Both the position numbers and the translations under genes were made by a program. The notes below the pieces were generated by a model. It did no database searches. It was not told where the DNA came from and saw nothing but the letters and a program-made list of their open reading frames with translations. Shown piece after piece: positions 16,078 through 24,690 of a DNA stretch of 43,004 nucleotides. Position 1 is the first letter of the stretch, and every line of letters begins with the position of its first letter. Source of the stretch: a virus; the IMG/VR virus record IMGVR_UViG_3300025311_000367, positions 1 to 43,004 of that record; one strand, given 5' to 3'.

Positions 16078-17106
16078 TCACACCACCTTCGCGTAAATGA
16101 ACGCGTCCGGCTCAAGCAGGCCAGCCAGTGGTGCAGCCTGCAGCTTCAGCCAGCGAGCGCTTGGCTCTTGGGTAACCCAGGACTTCGGGAAGCGCGCCGC
16201 TTCGACCAGGCCGCTCTCAATGGCTTCAAGATCCTGAATGGCACCGTAAAGCATGGCGTTACGGGTGTTGGTGGAGCCGAGGATCAGGCCACCTGCCGGA
16301 ATCATCGGCTGCTCGTCACCCGCAGCGTCGAGGAACCATTCGTCGTAGCCGTAGAGGTCGAGGCCCGGGTCATTGAGGTAGCCGAGGTAGGTCACGCCAT
16401 CCGGCAGCTCTTCCGGCTTGATGATGCCCATGTCCACCCGGCGGGTGTTGAGCTGCTTCATCACCATCTCGTCGCTCTGGAAGGCATCCAGCGCCTCACC
16501 GCTCAGCACGCCGGTGTTGGCAGTGCGCCCGGAGTCCTTGGCGATCTTGCGCTTCCACAAACGCATGTTGCCGATCGGGTCGGAGCCAGTGCCGCCCCAT
16601 TGGCCGGTAGAAAGGGTGATCTTGTGATCGGAGGCCATCATGAAGTCGATGGTGTCGTCCACGCCCTCACCGATCACACGCACCTGGCCAGTGGTCAGCG
16701 CCTGGGCGCACATCCACTCTTCACGACGGGTGATCTGATCGTCCAGGTCAGCAATGTCCTTGCCAAGCTGTTCACCCGCCCGCTGCATCGGCGGCCGGGA
16801 CGCATAGGGAGTCTCGCCAGCAGAGCGCTTGAGGATAAGGTCTGCCGTGGTTTCCATCTTCGGCTGGATGTACGGCGGCACATAGGTGTCGGTGCGGTAG
16901 CCTTCGCGGCTCACCAGGCTGCCAGGCAGGCGCGGGTGGACGAAGGGGGCCATCTTGCGCTGGCCCTTAACGATGTCGATGTCGACCGCCTTGGTGGCGA
17001 AGGTGCGCGGGGTATCACCATTGAAGAAGGTGGCCATCAGGAAGCGGCGCGCCAGCTTCATCTGCTCAACCGCGTCGAGCATAGTGCGGGTATCAAAAAT
17101 ATCCAT
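16078..17106 (-). CDS. Major capsid protein, lambda gpE type
   Basis: 342 aa, the size of lambda gpE (341). MDIFDTRTMLDAVEQMKLARRFLMATFF at the start, then KAVDIDIVKGQRKMAPFVHPRLPG and REGYRTDTYVPPYIQPK, the conserved N-arm of the phage_cap_E family, and LYGYDEWFLD-type motifs near the C-terminus. Forms the HK97-fold icosahedral shell, stabilised by the adjacent decoration protein. Confidence 0.92.
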   Translation of the reverse strand: MDIFDTRTMLDAVEQMKLARRFLMATFFNGDTPRTFATKAVDIDIVKGQRKMAPFVHPRLPGSLVSREGYRTDTYVPPYIQPKMETTADLILKRSAGETPYASRPPMQRAGEQLGKDIADLDDQITRREEWMCAQALTTGQVRVIGEGVDDTIDFMMASDHKITLSTGQWGGTGSDPIGNMRLWKRKIAKDSGRTANTGVLSGEALDAFQSDEMVMKQLNTRRVDMGIIKPEELPDGVTYLGYLNDPGLDLYGYDEWFLDAAGDEQPMIPAGGLILGSTNTRNAMLYGAIQDLEAIESGLVEAARFPKSWVTQEPSARWLKLQAAPLAGLLEPDAFIYAKVV

Positions 17107-17121
17107 CAGGTGTCGCTCCTA

Positions 17122-17472
17122 TCAGCGGACGAACAGGGAAAGGGGACGCAGCGCAGCTTTCACGCCCGCCAGGGTGTGGCCTGCGCCAAGGGTCAGCGCG
17201 GTACCGAGTACCTCGCCGGTAAGACGCAGCACACCAGGTGCCGCACCAGCCGTGGTGTCGATGGCCTGGTCGAGCACAACCGAGGGCGTTTGCGAGCCAT
17301 CGGCAGCCGCGCTGGCCGACAGCTTGTATTCGCCGCCCTCAGTGACTTGGCCGAGCACAGAGCCGGCGGCAAGCACTTGGCCGGCGGCGATGACTCCAGC
17401 CGCCTTGACGATGGGAAAGTCGCCGGCGCTGAGCTGCTCCGGGACATAGCTAGCGGTAGTTGGGTTCGGCAT
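17122..17472 (-). CDS. Head decoration protein, lambda gpD type
   Basis: 116 aa; contains the gpD-type core YVPEQLSAGDFPIVKAAGVIAAGQVLAAGSVLGQVT and ends SLFVR. In lambda the D trimer binds the expanded capsid and stabilises it against DNA pressure. Located between the protease/scaffold gene and the capsid gene, the same order as C-Nu3-D-E in lambda. Confidence 0.88.
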   Translation of the reverse strand: MPNPTTASYVPEQLSAGDFPIVKAAGVIAAGQVLAAGSVLGQVTEGGEYKLSASAAADGSQTPSVVLDQAIDTTAGAAPGVLRLTGEVLGTALTLGAGHTLAGVKAALRPLSLFVR

Positions 17473-17484
17473 GACAGCCTCCTG

Positions 17485-17892
17485 TTAACGGCGGTTAGCG
17501 CCAGCGACGATGGCGCTGACTGCGGTTTTCTGGGCAGCGGCTTCGACATCCGACTGAGCAGCTGGGGTAGTGGTATTTGCGCCTTGGCTATCAACCTTGA
17601 TGCCGGCCAGGCTGATGCCGCGATCCTGCGAGGCCTTGAACAGGGTCAGGGCAGTTGCCTCGACGCTGGAGCCGCCATCAATGGCCGCCTCGATTTCCTT
17701 CTCGAAGCCCTTGGCGGCCAGTTCGTTGATGCCCTTGATGCGGGCACGCTCGGCAGTAACAGCTTCTTCAGCGGCGGCGGTTTTGATGGCAGCGGTATCG
17801 ACTTGCTCGATGGCGGCGATTTGGATGGTTTGCGGGTCAGTGCCTGCAGCGATGGCCGCGTGCAGCTCCGCCGTGGTTTTCACGATGGTCAT
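17485..17892 (-). CDS. Nested scaffold protein (Nu3-like internal start)
   Basis: 135 aa, in frame with the S49 protease. Met276 of the long product (ATG ending at 17892) has a perfect GAGGA (17901-17905 on the opposite strand) with an 8-nt spacer. The product starts MTIVKTTAELHAAIAAG and is helical, Ala/Glu/Lys-rich, as capsid scaffolds are. Lambda uses the same arrangement for Nu3 inside C. The internal start is inferred from sequence only. Confidence 0.65.
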   Translation of the reverse strand: MTIVKTTAELHAAIAAGTDPQTIQIAAIEQVDTAAIKTAAAEEAVTAERARIKGINELAAKGFEKEIEAAIDGGSSVEATALTLFKASQDRGISLAGIKVDSQGANTTTPAAQSDVEAAAQKTAVSAIVAGANRR

Positions 17893-18717
17893 GCTGAGTT
17901 TCCTCGGGGTTGCGGCCGACTTGGCCATTTCTGTGATTAGCGACTCAAGCGAACCGAGCCGGTGCGCCAGGCCTGATGCAACGGCTGCTGCACCAACTTT
18001 CAAGCCGCCGTGGTCGCCCATGGCTGGAACTTGATCGGGATTTACGCCCAGGTTGCGGGCGACCTTGGCGACGAAGACTTCGCCAAGGGCGTTGATGCTT
18101 TTGGCGACCTCGGCGCGGCCCTCCTCGGTTTCGAGGTCGGGACGCTTGTTGGGGGCGTTGCTACTGGTGATGGTGTAACGCTTCTCGCCATCCGCCGCCT
18201 TGCGCAGGGCCACTTCCACCACTACGCCAATGCTGCCAACCAGGGCGGTGTCATCAATCACCACCTCATCCGCTGCGCTTGCCAGCCAGTAAGCGCCACT
18301 TGCAAGGCTGCCACCGGCATAGGCCTTGATCGGCTTTTTGCCGCGGGCGGCAAAGATCATGTCGCCCAGCTCGTTGATGCCGTTGGCCTCACCGCCGGGG
18401 CTGTCCATATTGAGCAGGATGCCCTTGACCTGAGGGTTATCCAGGGCGGCCTGCAGGTCGGTCGCCAGCTCTTGGGTGCTGGTCGCACCGCTGATCCGCG
18501 TGAACAGATTGGCGTAGCGCATGATCGGACCGGTCACCGGGATGATGGCGATGCCATCACGCATGGACACCGCACGGGTGTTATCCAGCGGCCGGCCAAG
18601 CCGTGCTTCCAGCGCCTCGGGGTCCCCCTGCCGATCAGCGATGGCCATCAGGTTATCGAGGTCAGCAGGAAGCATCAGCCAAGGCCGCGAGGCGGCCAGC
18701 TCGAATGCACGTGACAT
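17485..18717 (-). CDS. Head maturation protease, S49 family (lambda gpC type)
   Basis: 410 aa. Residues 55-250 are an S49/SppA-type protease domain: IPVTGPIM, GILLNMDSPGGEANG (105-113), AYAGGSLASGAYW with the probable nucleophile Ser140, and a candidate general-base Lys191. The last about 135 residues are Ala/Glu-rich and scaffold-like. A second ribosome site inside the gene would yield that C-terminal part separately, like lambda Nu3. Processes portal and scaffold during prohead maturation by family knowledge. Confidence 0.88.
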   Translation of the reverse strand: MSRAFELAASRPWLMLPADLDNLMAIADRQGDPEALEARLGRPLDNTRAVSMRDGIAIIPVTGPIMRYANLFTRISGATSTQELATDLQAALDNPQVKGILLNMDSPGGEANGINELGDMIFAARGKKPIKAYAGGSLASGAYWLASAADEVVIDDTALVGSIGVVVEVALRKAADGEKRYTITSSNAPNKRPDLETEEGRAEVAKSINALGEVFVAKVARNLGVNPDQVPAMGDHGGLKVGAAAVASGLAHRLGSLESLITEMAKSAATPRKLSMTIVKTTAELHAAIAAGTDPQTIQIAAIEQVDTAAIKTAAAEEAVTAERARIKGINELAAKGFEKEIEAAIDGGSSVEATALTLFKASQDRGISLAGIKVDSQGANTTTPAAQSDVEAAAQKTAVSAIVAGANRR

Positions 18718-18720
18718 GGG

Positions 18721-20331
18721 TTATTCCTCGTCGGGTTTTACTGGCTCAGCCTCAGGCGTTGCGCCTTTGGGCAGGGTGTAGAGGCCGTCCTGCCGGCGCT
18801 GGGTGACCTCGCGCACGCGCTGCCGGTAGACCTGCTGCCAGGGCTCGCCGGTCATTGCTGCGGTTTCCAGGGTTTCGTTGCTGATGCCGATATCGATACG
18901 CTTGCCAGCAGCGTTGGCTTCTTTCAGTTCGTCGATGGCACCGCGCGCAGGGCCGATCCACAGGGCCATGCAGTAGGCTTTGCGCTTGGCCGGGTCGGAA
19001 TACCCCGGCAGGTCAATCAGCCCACGGGCAACGGCCTCGTCGATAATCAGCTCGCGGCTCGGCTGACAGAAATCGCACGTCAGCCACCAGCGGCGCAGGC
19101 TGTAGAAACGCCAGGCCTGCAGCATTGCAGCACGCGCGGCGCTGTAGCTGGTGTTGTAGTGCAGCAGCAGTTCCTCGAACGGCACCTCCAGTGCTGCGCC
19201 GATCTGCTTGACCACGGAGACGAAGAACGGGTCGAACTGCGCATTAGGTCGGGCCGGGTTGGCGATGTTGGCCTTTTCGCCTTTGCCCAAGTCGACAATC
19301 GCACCCTCGCCCAACTGGATATCGTCGCTGCCAGACGCGTCATCAGTGCTGTACCCATCAGAACCCTGGGCCAGCGCCGCCAACGTCATCTTTCCATCGT
19401 CAAAGCCTTCACTCTTCTCGATGAAGACGGTGAACATGGCGGAGATTACGGCGGCCATCAGCTCGGCACTGCTGTACCGCTCCAACTTCTGCAGCGGCTC
19501 AAGCACTGGTGCCAGGTACGGTGCGCCGCGCTTCTGGCCAGGGCGCTCTTTGTCAGCCATCACATGCATCACACGGCGGCGACCGGTGACGGGGCCGAAG
19601 ACTTGCAGCGCCTGCCACTTGATGGTGACGCCACGGCCAAGCTCGTTGGGGTAACCGCTGCAAACGTGATACCGCTCCGGCGCGCCCAGGTCGTTGAACT
19701 CAACACCATCAACCAAGCGAGCGCTGTCGAGTATGTTGCTTGGGTTGCATACGCGATCGGTCTCGATCAATTGCAGACGCGTACTGAACAGGCAGCCAGG
19801 GCGCTCTTCATCGGGTGTGGCAATGAACACGTCACCACCCACCATGGCCGACACAAGCACCAATGCCTGCAGCTGGTAATGGTTGAGAGTTGCCTCGGCA
19901 TCGCACTCGCGAGCATCGTCGGCATACAGCGACCAGAGCCGGTCCAGCTCGCCATTGAGCTTTTCGGCCCGGGCCTCATCAATGCCCAGCACTTCGTAAT
20001 CAACCTGGGCGCGGCAAACCAGTCCGGTGCCGACCACGTTGGTACGGATGCGCATGATGGCCGCGCGGGCAATGAGGTGGTTGCGCATTGCATCGCGAGA
20101 GCGAGCCACCAGCATGTTGCGCTCATTGGTGTTGAGGTCTCGCCGAGGGCTACCCAGACCAGGTATCCAACTGGCCATGCTGCGCAGAATGCGCGAGGCA
20201 CCCCGCCAGCGCGTTTCCACGCCACCGCCACCACCCTGGGCAACCACCTTGGTTTCGACCGCAGCAGCTTGCGCGAGCTTGATGGCTTCGCGCATCAGCA
20301 GCTCTTCTGGCTTCTTGCGGAAAAAACCCAT
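18721..20331 (-). CDS. Portal protein, lambda gpB type
   Basis: 536 aa, the length of lambda B (533). Shows the family pattern: NERNMLVARSRDAMRNHLIARAAIMRIRTNVVGTGL near residue 75, MVGGDVFIATPDEE in the middle, RGAPYLAPVLEPLQKLERYSSAELMAAVISAMFTVFIE and LEVPFEELLLHYNTSYSAARAAMLQAWRFY. Twelve copies form the DNA entry channel at one capsid vertex. Ends 4 bp before the protease gene start. Confidence 0.93.
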   Translation of the reverse strand: MGFFRKKPEELLMREAIKLAQAAAVETKVVAQGGGGGVETRWRGASRILRSMASWIPGLGSPRRDLNTNERNMLVARSRDAMRNHLIARAAIMRIRTNVVGTGLVCRAQVDYEVLGIDEARAEKLNGELDRLWSLYADDARECDAEATLNHYQLQALVLVSAMVGGDVFIATPDEERPGCLFSTRLQLIETDRVCNPSNILDSARLVDGVEFNDLGAPERYHVCSGYPNELGRGVTIKWQALQVFGPVTGRRRVMHVMADKERPGQKRGAPYLAPVLEPLQKLERYSSAELMAAVISAMFTVFIEKSEGFDDGKMTLAALAQGSDGYSTDDASGSDDIQLGEGAIVDLGKGEKANIANPARPNAQFDPFFVSVVKQIGAALEVPFEELLLHYNTSYSAARAAMLQAWRFYSLRRWWLTCDFCQPSRELIIDEAVARGLIDLPGYSDPAKRKAYCMALWIGPARGAIDELKEANAAGKRIDIGISNETLETAAMTGEPWQQVYRQRVREVTQRRQDGLYTLPKGATPEAEPVKPDEE

Positions 20332-20333
20332 GG

Positions 20334-20549
20334 TCAGATACTCGGGTAAGAAATACGGCTTCGGCCGCGGCCAAGTAAGGCCGCACTTTCGTTGGCAACC
20401 TCTTTGGCGACTTGGGCCTCCAGGATGCGCAGGCTGGCCAGCTCGGCCCGCTGCACTTCGCGGTCGCCGCGACGCACCCGCTGGCCTTTTTCGAGGATGG
20501 CCTTGATCGACGCTCTGACTTCCGCCAGGCGTTGTTGTGCTTCAGTCAT
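20334..20549 (-). CDS. gpW-like head completion protein
   Basis: 71 aa, close to lambda W (68 aa): MTEAQQRLAEVRASIKAILEKGQRVRRGDREVQRAE, two helices around a short basic turn, ending in a Ser/Arg-rich tail (GRGRSRISYPSI). Sits between terminase and portal exactly as W does in lambda. Attaches to the portal after packaging so that the tail can join. Confidence 0.85.
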   Translation of the reverse strand: MTEAQQRLAEVRASIKAILEKGQRVRRGDREVQRAELASLRILEAQVAKEVANESAALLGRGRSRISYPSI

Positions 20550-20557
20550 GGGTTACC

Positions 20558-22573
20558 TCAGTGGCCGCCGCGACTGCGTACACCACGCCCACGGCCAGTG
20601 GCCCGACGCGGCACAGCAGAGACGGGCTGGTCGTTGTTGAACAGGGTGGGTTGCATCAGCTGCTGTTCGATCTGATCCCACTCGGGATCTCGCAGCAGAT
20701 GCGTCTTCAAACTGCGGGCGGCATGCAGGGCATACACCTCACAGTCCAAGGCTTCGTTGCGCCGGCCGGCCTTCTTCTGCCAAACCATCTTGCTGGGGAT
20801 GCGCGGGTGCGGTGCCAGCACTTCGTTGGTCAGTTGCTCGTAGTAGTCCGGACGAATCTCGGCATACCAGTGCATGCGGCCTGGGCCGGAACCCTTCAAG
20901 CGCAGCCGCGAGTCGATCAGGGTTTTAGCCTTGTGGGTGCCGACGATGTGAACACGCAGCCCGTACTTGGCAGCCTTGGTGTTGCTCTGGTTGGTGTCCT
21001 GCGACTGCGGCGGCTTGGAGTAGATTTCCCTGTCGCGGCTATCTACCGAAGCGCCCTTGATCGCGTGAATGTTGAAACGCTGGCGGTCACGGACGTAGGT
21101 GTAAACCGCGTCGTTGGTATTACCGTCCGAGCTGTCAATGCTGGCGGCGGAAACAACCAACTGGCAGCCATGCTCACTCTGGATAGGTGTGGCCAGAAGC
21201 TTGTCCAGTTCTGTCCATACACCATCATTTGGATCAATCGGGTTGCCTTCCAACTCACCCCAGTAAAGGCGCCACGATTCCTCGCCACGCCCCCACCCAG
21301 TAATGACCACAGCCAGTCGGTTACCTTGAACATCCACACCAGCAGTGATCAGCAGCACGCCCCTGGGCGCTGTCATCTGAGCATAGGGCTCGGCACGACG
21401 TTCCAATTCATCAGTTTTCGGCGCATCGCTCTGGTACTCATAGCTAGTACCTTTCGAGCTGTTGACGAAGGCAATCATCGGGCCGATGTTGCCGCGCTCG
21501 GCGGCATGCTCGGCCTGGAGTTTTTTCTCCATCAACACCTGAAAGCGCGAACCCCAGAACGTGGCGTAAAGCTCGTTGAGGTCGTAGCCGGCAATGCCGC
21601 GGAACTCAGCCGTAGCAACCCAGCGCCCGCGCTTGAGGTTGGCGTTCTTCTGGTTGTCGTCCCATATCGAGCCGCAGTGTGGGCAGCTGTAAAAGCTCGC
21701 CTCCGGCCGGCAATGGCCGTAAACCTCGTGCTTATACTCGGGGTCTTCATCGCAGTGCAGGTTGTCGAAGCTCAGCGCGTGCTCTTGCCCGCAGTCGTGG
21801 CAAGGCACCAGGCCACGGCGCTTATCAGAAAGCTCCATTTCGGCATCAATGGCCGAGAGCCCTTTGATTGTTGGGGTACCGCCGATGATGAGCTTCGAGC
21901 GGCGGAAGGTTTTCATCCGCTCTTTTGCGAGCTTTATGCTGTCGCCCTGCCCGCGCAGGTTGAGGTTACAGTCGTCAGGTTCCTCGACCGCCACGCGCGG
22001 AACCGGGGTGGACTTCACACTGGCCGGGCTGTTCGAGCCGACCATCTTGAGGAAGCCACCGGGAAACTTCTTGAAGTCCTGCCGCTGCTGCAGCTTGCGG
22101 CTGCGCAGGTCGACCTTCTTCCGCAGGCGTGGCGTGGCCTCAATCATCGGCTCCAGCTTCTCGCCAACGTACTGCTTTACCGATTCGGCCTTGGGGAACA
22201 GGATCAGGATCGGTGAAGGGTCGATGTCGATCCACTTGCACAGCGCGTTGCCCAGTACGCCAGATGTCCACGCTACCTGTGCCGATTTGCGGCAGACCAC
22301 CTCGGAAACGTTAGGATCATCCAGCGCTTCCAGCGGGCCACCGGGCCAGGTCAGGTGCGGCGTGACATCGAAGCGGTACTTACCGGGGCGCGCTGCCTCT
22401 TCGGGGGCAAGCCAGCGGTACTTGGCCGCCCACTCGATGATCGACATGCGCGGCGGCGGGGCCCATTTGCGGAAGGCTTGCCGCAGCGCCTTGGTGGCGC
22501 TATTCCTCAGCTTCCTCCGGATCGTCCGGTTCGTCAGAATCCCCGTCTGACGGGTCATCGTCATCAGGGTCAT
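20558..22573 (-). CDS. Terminase large subunit, GpA type
   Basis: 671 aa. ATPase part: VVCRKSAQVAWTSGVLG (variant Walker A region near residue 95) and VPRVAVEEPDDC (acidic Walker B region). A Cys-rich insertion (CHDCGQEH and CPHCGSIW) and the nuclease part with VDVQGNRLAVVITGWG follow; this is the lambda gpA/GpA terminase layout. Cuts DNA at cos and drives packaging with the small subunit. Several start codons lie close together (residues 1, 4, 6), so the N-terminus is uncertain; the gene overlaps the small subunit by about 70 bp. Confidence 0.93.
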   Translation of the reverse strand: MTLMTMTRQTGILTNRTIRRKLRNSATKALRQAFRKWAPPPRMSIIEWAAKYRWLAPEEAARPGKYRFDVTPHLTWPGGPLEALDDPNVSEVVCRKSAQVAWTSGVLGNALCKWIDIDPSPILILFPKAESVKQYVGEKLEPMIEATPRLRKKVDLRSRKLQQRQDFKKFPGGFLKMVGSNSPASVKSTPVPRVAVEEPDDCNLNLRGQGDSIKLAKERMKTFRRSKLIIGGTPTIKGLSAIDAEMELSDKRRGLVPCHDCGQEHALSFDNLHCDEDPEYKHEVYGHCRPEASFYSCPHCGSIWDDNQKNANLKRGRWVATAEFRGIAGYDLNELYATFWGSRFQVLMEKKLQAEHAAERGNIGPMIAFVNSSKGTSYEYQSDAPKTDELERRAEPYAQMTAPRGVLLITAGVDVQGNRLAVVITGWGRGEESWRLYWGELEGNPIDPNDGVWTELDKLLATPIQSEHGCQLVVSAASIDSSDGNTNDAVYTYVRDRQRFNIHAIKGASVDSRDREIYSKPPQSQDTNQSNTKAAKYGLRVHIVGTHKAKTLIDSRLRLKGSGPGRMHWYAEIRPDYYEQLTNEVLAPHPRIPSKMVWQKKAGRRNEALDCEVYALHAARSLKTHLLRDPEWDQIEQQLMQPTLFNNDQPVSAVPRRATGRGRGVRSRGGH

Positions 22574-23018
22574 AGTTTGATAGCTCTATCAGAATGGCCT
22601 CTAGGGGCTCGCGGATCAGCTGGTCATCAACGTCAATGCCGTAACGCGCCGATAGCACGCTGGCCAGGTTCTCAGGGAAGGTGTTGAGCAACTCAACCTT
22701 GGCAGCGGTAATCGCCGCTTCGAAGCGTTCAAGCAGATCAGCAGCGAACACCACCTCTTCCAGGTCTTTCGCCAGGGCTAGTTCTTCCCGGTCACCCTTG
22801 ATGCGGTCAAGGCGGTCACGCACGCTCTCTTTCTCGCCGCGCTGTTGTGCAATCTGCACCAGCCATTCGATAACGGCCTGGGTGTCGTACTCGTTTTCAT
22901 TGCCGCGCCCCACACCAGTCTCAAGCACCGGCATACCGCTGTTCTGCCAGCGGCTGAGGGTGCGTTCATCACGCCCGACAATCTCACTCAGCTGAGCCTT
23001 GCTAACTCGCTGACCCAT
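22500..23018 (-). CDS. Terminase small subunit, Nu1 type
   Basis: 172 aa from ATG 23018 (an upstream GTG at 23030 lacks a ribosome site). N-terminal winged-helix DNA-binding motif: VSKAQLSEIVGRDERTLSRWQNSGMPV, then a long helical part and a strongly acidic tail (NYDPDDDDPSDGDSDEPDD). Binds cos and hands it to the large subunit. The acidic C-terminus is longer than in lambda Nu1. Confidence 0.88.
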   Translation of the reverse strand: MGQRVSKAQLSEIVGRDERTLSRWQNSGMPVLETGVGRGNENEYDTQAVIEWLVQIAQQRGEKESVRDRLDRIKGDREELALAKDLEEVVFAADLLERFEAAITAAKVELLNTFPENLASVLSARYGIDVDDQLIREPLEAILIELSNYDPDDDDPSDGDSDEPDDPEEAEE

Positions 23019-23030
23019 AGCCAACCCCAC

Positions 23031-23178
23031 TAAAGACGGACATCCCTGGCCAGATTTCAGCTAGAGAGAAAACATGGCTTGAATTACCCGTATAGGGTGG
23101 CGGGGCCCAGGGAGGACCCAAAAAGTGGGGCCCCGCCCTCACCCGACAAAACCGCTTGTGGCACGCCACTGGCACCGC
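23031..23178. other. Noncoding region upstream of terminase, cos candidate
   Basis: This gap of about 150 bp is the position of cos in phages with Nu1/GpA terminases. It holds a perfect 10-bp inverted repeat, GGCGGGGCCC (23099-23108) with GGGCCCCGCC (23128-23137), and a G-rich tract GGGTGGCGGGGCCC that loosely resembles the lambda cosN surroundings. No gene is visible here. The exact nick site cannot be read from sequence alone. Confidence 0.35.
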
Positions 23179-23946
23179 CTACCGCCGCCGGCTGGCCAGC
23201 TTCGGCAGACGACCTGACAGCGCATCGGCGATGGCCTTGTCGATGTTTGCTTCGAGCTGTCCATCGTTCTCGGCAGCGCGCCTGGCCACGTCATGGAACT
23301 TGAAGCGCTCGCGGTACTGAGGCTGGCGCACGAAGGCAAGCACCATCACCACGTTCTTACCGCGTCGCTCAGCAATCCCGATGGGCGTCTTGCCGCGCTT
23401 CAGCACGAAGAACGCCAGCGCGTGCCCTTTGCGCAGCGAGCGCCGGCTATCCGTCGCGGCATTGTCCGAGCCGGACAGCTTCATCGCCTTGAGGCCAGAC
23501 AGGATCTGCATCAGATGACCGCGCTGGATATTCCCATAGCCGTCCAGCCGCGCACCGGCAGCAGGAACAACGAAACGGCCAGCAGGCAGAATCCCAGATT
23601 CACGCAGGTAACCCTCACTGCGCCGTTGAATGCGCTCGCCCCCTTCAACCTGAGGCATCAGATAGTCCTCGGCACTAAACGGGTTCTTACCGCCTGATAC
23701 GTCCTGGACCCAAAGCGCCGCCTCAGGTGCTGCCGAAGGCTTGGCATGCAGGATGCGCACCGAGTTCAGCGTCCAAGGCGTAGGCCGATCAAACACGCTG
23801 GCCATTTCCACCTGTAAAGCCTTCCGGCCCTGGTTGGCGGTATGGTTCAGCGCATCGGCCAGAGCCCGCGGGGCCAAGCCATCACCCAATCGGGCGAGCG
23901 CGGCCAGTGCATCGTCCAGACCATCAGCAGTGATAGACCCTCTCAT
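23179..23946 (-). CDS. Minor tail protein Z-like
   Basis: 255 aa from ATG 23946, which overlaps the upstream holin stop by ATGA. N-terminal helical part (GLDDALAALARLGDGLAPRALADALNHTANQGRKALQVEMASVFDRPTPWTLNSV) is of the kind seen in lambda gpZ/HK97-gp10-like neck proteins, followed by a basic body rich in Arg/Lys. Located upstream of terminase, unlike lambda where Z lies among tail genes. Virion assembly role inferred from weak resemblance. Confidence 0.55.
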   Translation of the reverse strand: MRGSITADGLDDALAALARLGDGLAPRALADALNHTANQGRKALQVEMASVFDRPTPWTLNSVRILHAKPSAAPEAALWVQDVSGGKNPFSAEDYLMPQVEGGERIQRRSEGYLRESGILPAGRFVVPAAGARLDGYGNIQRGHLMQILSGLKAMKLSGSDNAATDSRRSLRKGHALAFFVLKRGKTPIGIAERRGKNVVMVLAFVRQPQYRERFKFHDVARRAAENDGQLEANIDKAIADALSGRLPKLASRRR

Positions 23947-24257
23947 ACACGCCGGCTCGCCCGCCGATCCTGCCAATCCAGCTGGATAATCCGCGCCACG
24001 TTTCCGCGCGCCCGATACACCAGCAGCAGCACGTCACCCAAGACGATCAGCAGGAATGGGGATATCGACGGCAATGCCTGCCGACCGAACACTGCCAGGC
24101 AAACCGACAGCGCATAGCAACCCGTACCCACAGCCAGCACCCAGGCCAGCAGCGATACGCCAGGCCGATAGCGCGCCGGCCCACGCTGGTACGACACAAT
24201 GCGCAGGCAGATAGCCCCACACATCACCGCCGCCGCCAGAGTCCAAGGGTCAACCAT
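23943..24257 (-). CDS. Holin candidate 1 (three membrane segments)
   Basis: 104 aa from ATG 24257, preceded by GGGAGG. Three hydrophobic segments (WTLAAAVMCGAICLRIVSY, VSLLAWVLAVGTGCYALSVCLAVF, ISPFLLIVLGDVLLLVY) and a basic C-terminus (QDRRASRRV), the layout of class I/III phage holins of the 3TM group. Overlaps the second candidate by 8 bp. Either could be holin or antiholin. Confidence 0.7.
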   Translation of the reverse strand: MVDPWTLAAAVMCGAICLRIVSYQRGPARYRPGVSLLAWVLAVGTGCYALSVCLAVFGRQALPSISPFLLIVLGDVLLLVYRARGNVARIIQLDWQDRRASRRV

Positions 24258-24642
24258 TGCGGCCTCCCGATGCGCCAAAGGCTGCGCGCACCACGTTAAT
24301 CACATAGCCCAGCCACCCTGGCAACTTGCCGCCCTGAATCCATTCCAGCAGGCTCACGCAAATCACCACGGTAAACAGCGCCCCGAAGAACGCCACCAAG
24401 CCAGAGGTCTTGGCCCAGGCCTGGCCGATGACTTCACCCGCCACGTAGTAGCCAACAATCCAGCTCGCCACGAAGTAGCCGAGGCGTTCCCACGCCGACC
24501 GATCCTTGGCAAACACCATGAAGAACAGCGCACCGGCAAACGCACCGATCACCGCATTGGTATCCACACCCGGCACCAGGCTCGCTGTGGTCAGCCCAAC
24601 CACACCGCCAGCAGCAACCAACGCGGTAGTGGCATCAGCCAT
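24250..24642 (-). CDS. Holin candidate 2 (putative phage holin family)
   Basis: 130 aa from ATG 24642 with GGGAG upstream. Starts MADATTALVAAGGVVGLTTASLVPGVDTNAVIGAFAGALFFMVFAKD, then YFVASWIVGYYVAGEVIGQAW and VAFFGALFTVVICVSLLEWIQGG: four hydrophobic stretches, as in a family of putative holins in Pseudomonas and Burkholderia phages. First gene of the leftward late operon after the regulatory gap. Confidence 0.75.
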   Translation of the reverse strand: MADATTALVAAGGVVGLTTASLVPGVDTNAVIGAFAGALFFMVFAKDRSAWERLGYFVASWIVGYYVAGEVIGQAWAKTSGLVAFFGALFTVVICVSLLEWIQGGKLPGWLGYVINVVRAAFGASGGRNG

Positions 24643-24670
24643 AGCAAAACTCCCAGGCCGGAATGAAAAA

Positions 24671-24690
24671 GCCCCGCCGAGTGGCGAGGC
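24671..24690 (-). terminator. Leftward intrinsic terminator before holin
   Basis: GCCCCGCC (24671-24678), loop GAGT, GGCGAGGC (24683-24690), one mismatch in an 8-bp stem, followed on the minus strand by a U run (plus-strand A at 24666-24670). Placed 29 bp before the holin start, so late transcription must read through it; this fits control by the Q-like factor just upstream. Confidence 0.7.

Noticed and set aside
16069-22216. Long plus-strand open frames opposite capsid, portal and terminase
   Set aside because: Same antisense artefact; the minus-strand genes are recognised families of normal length.
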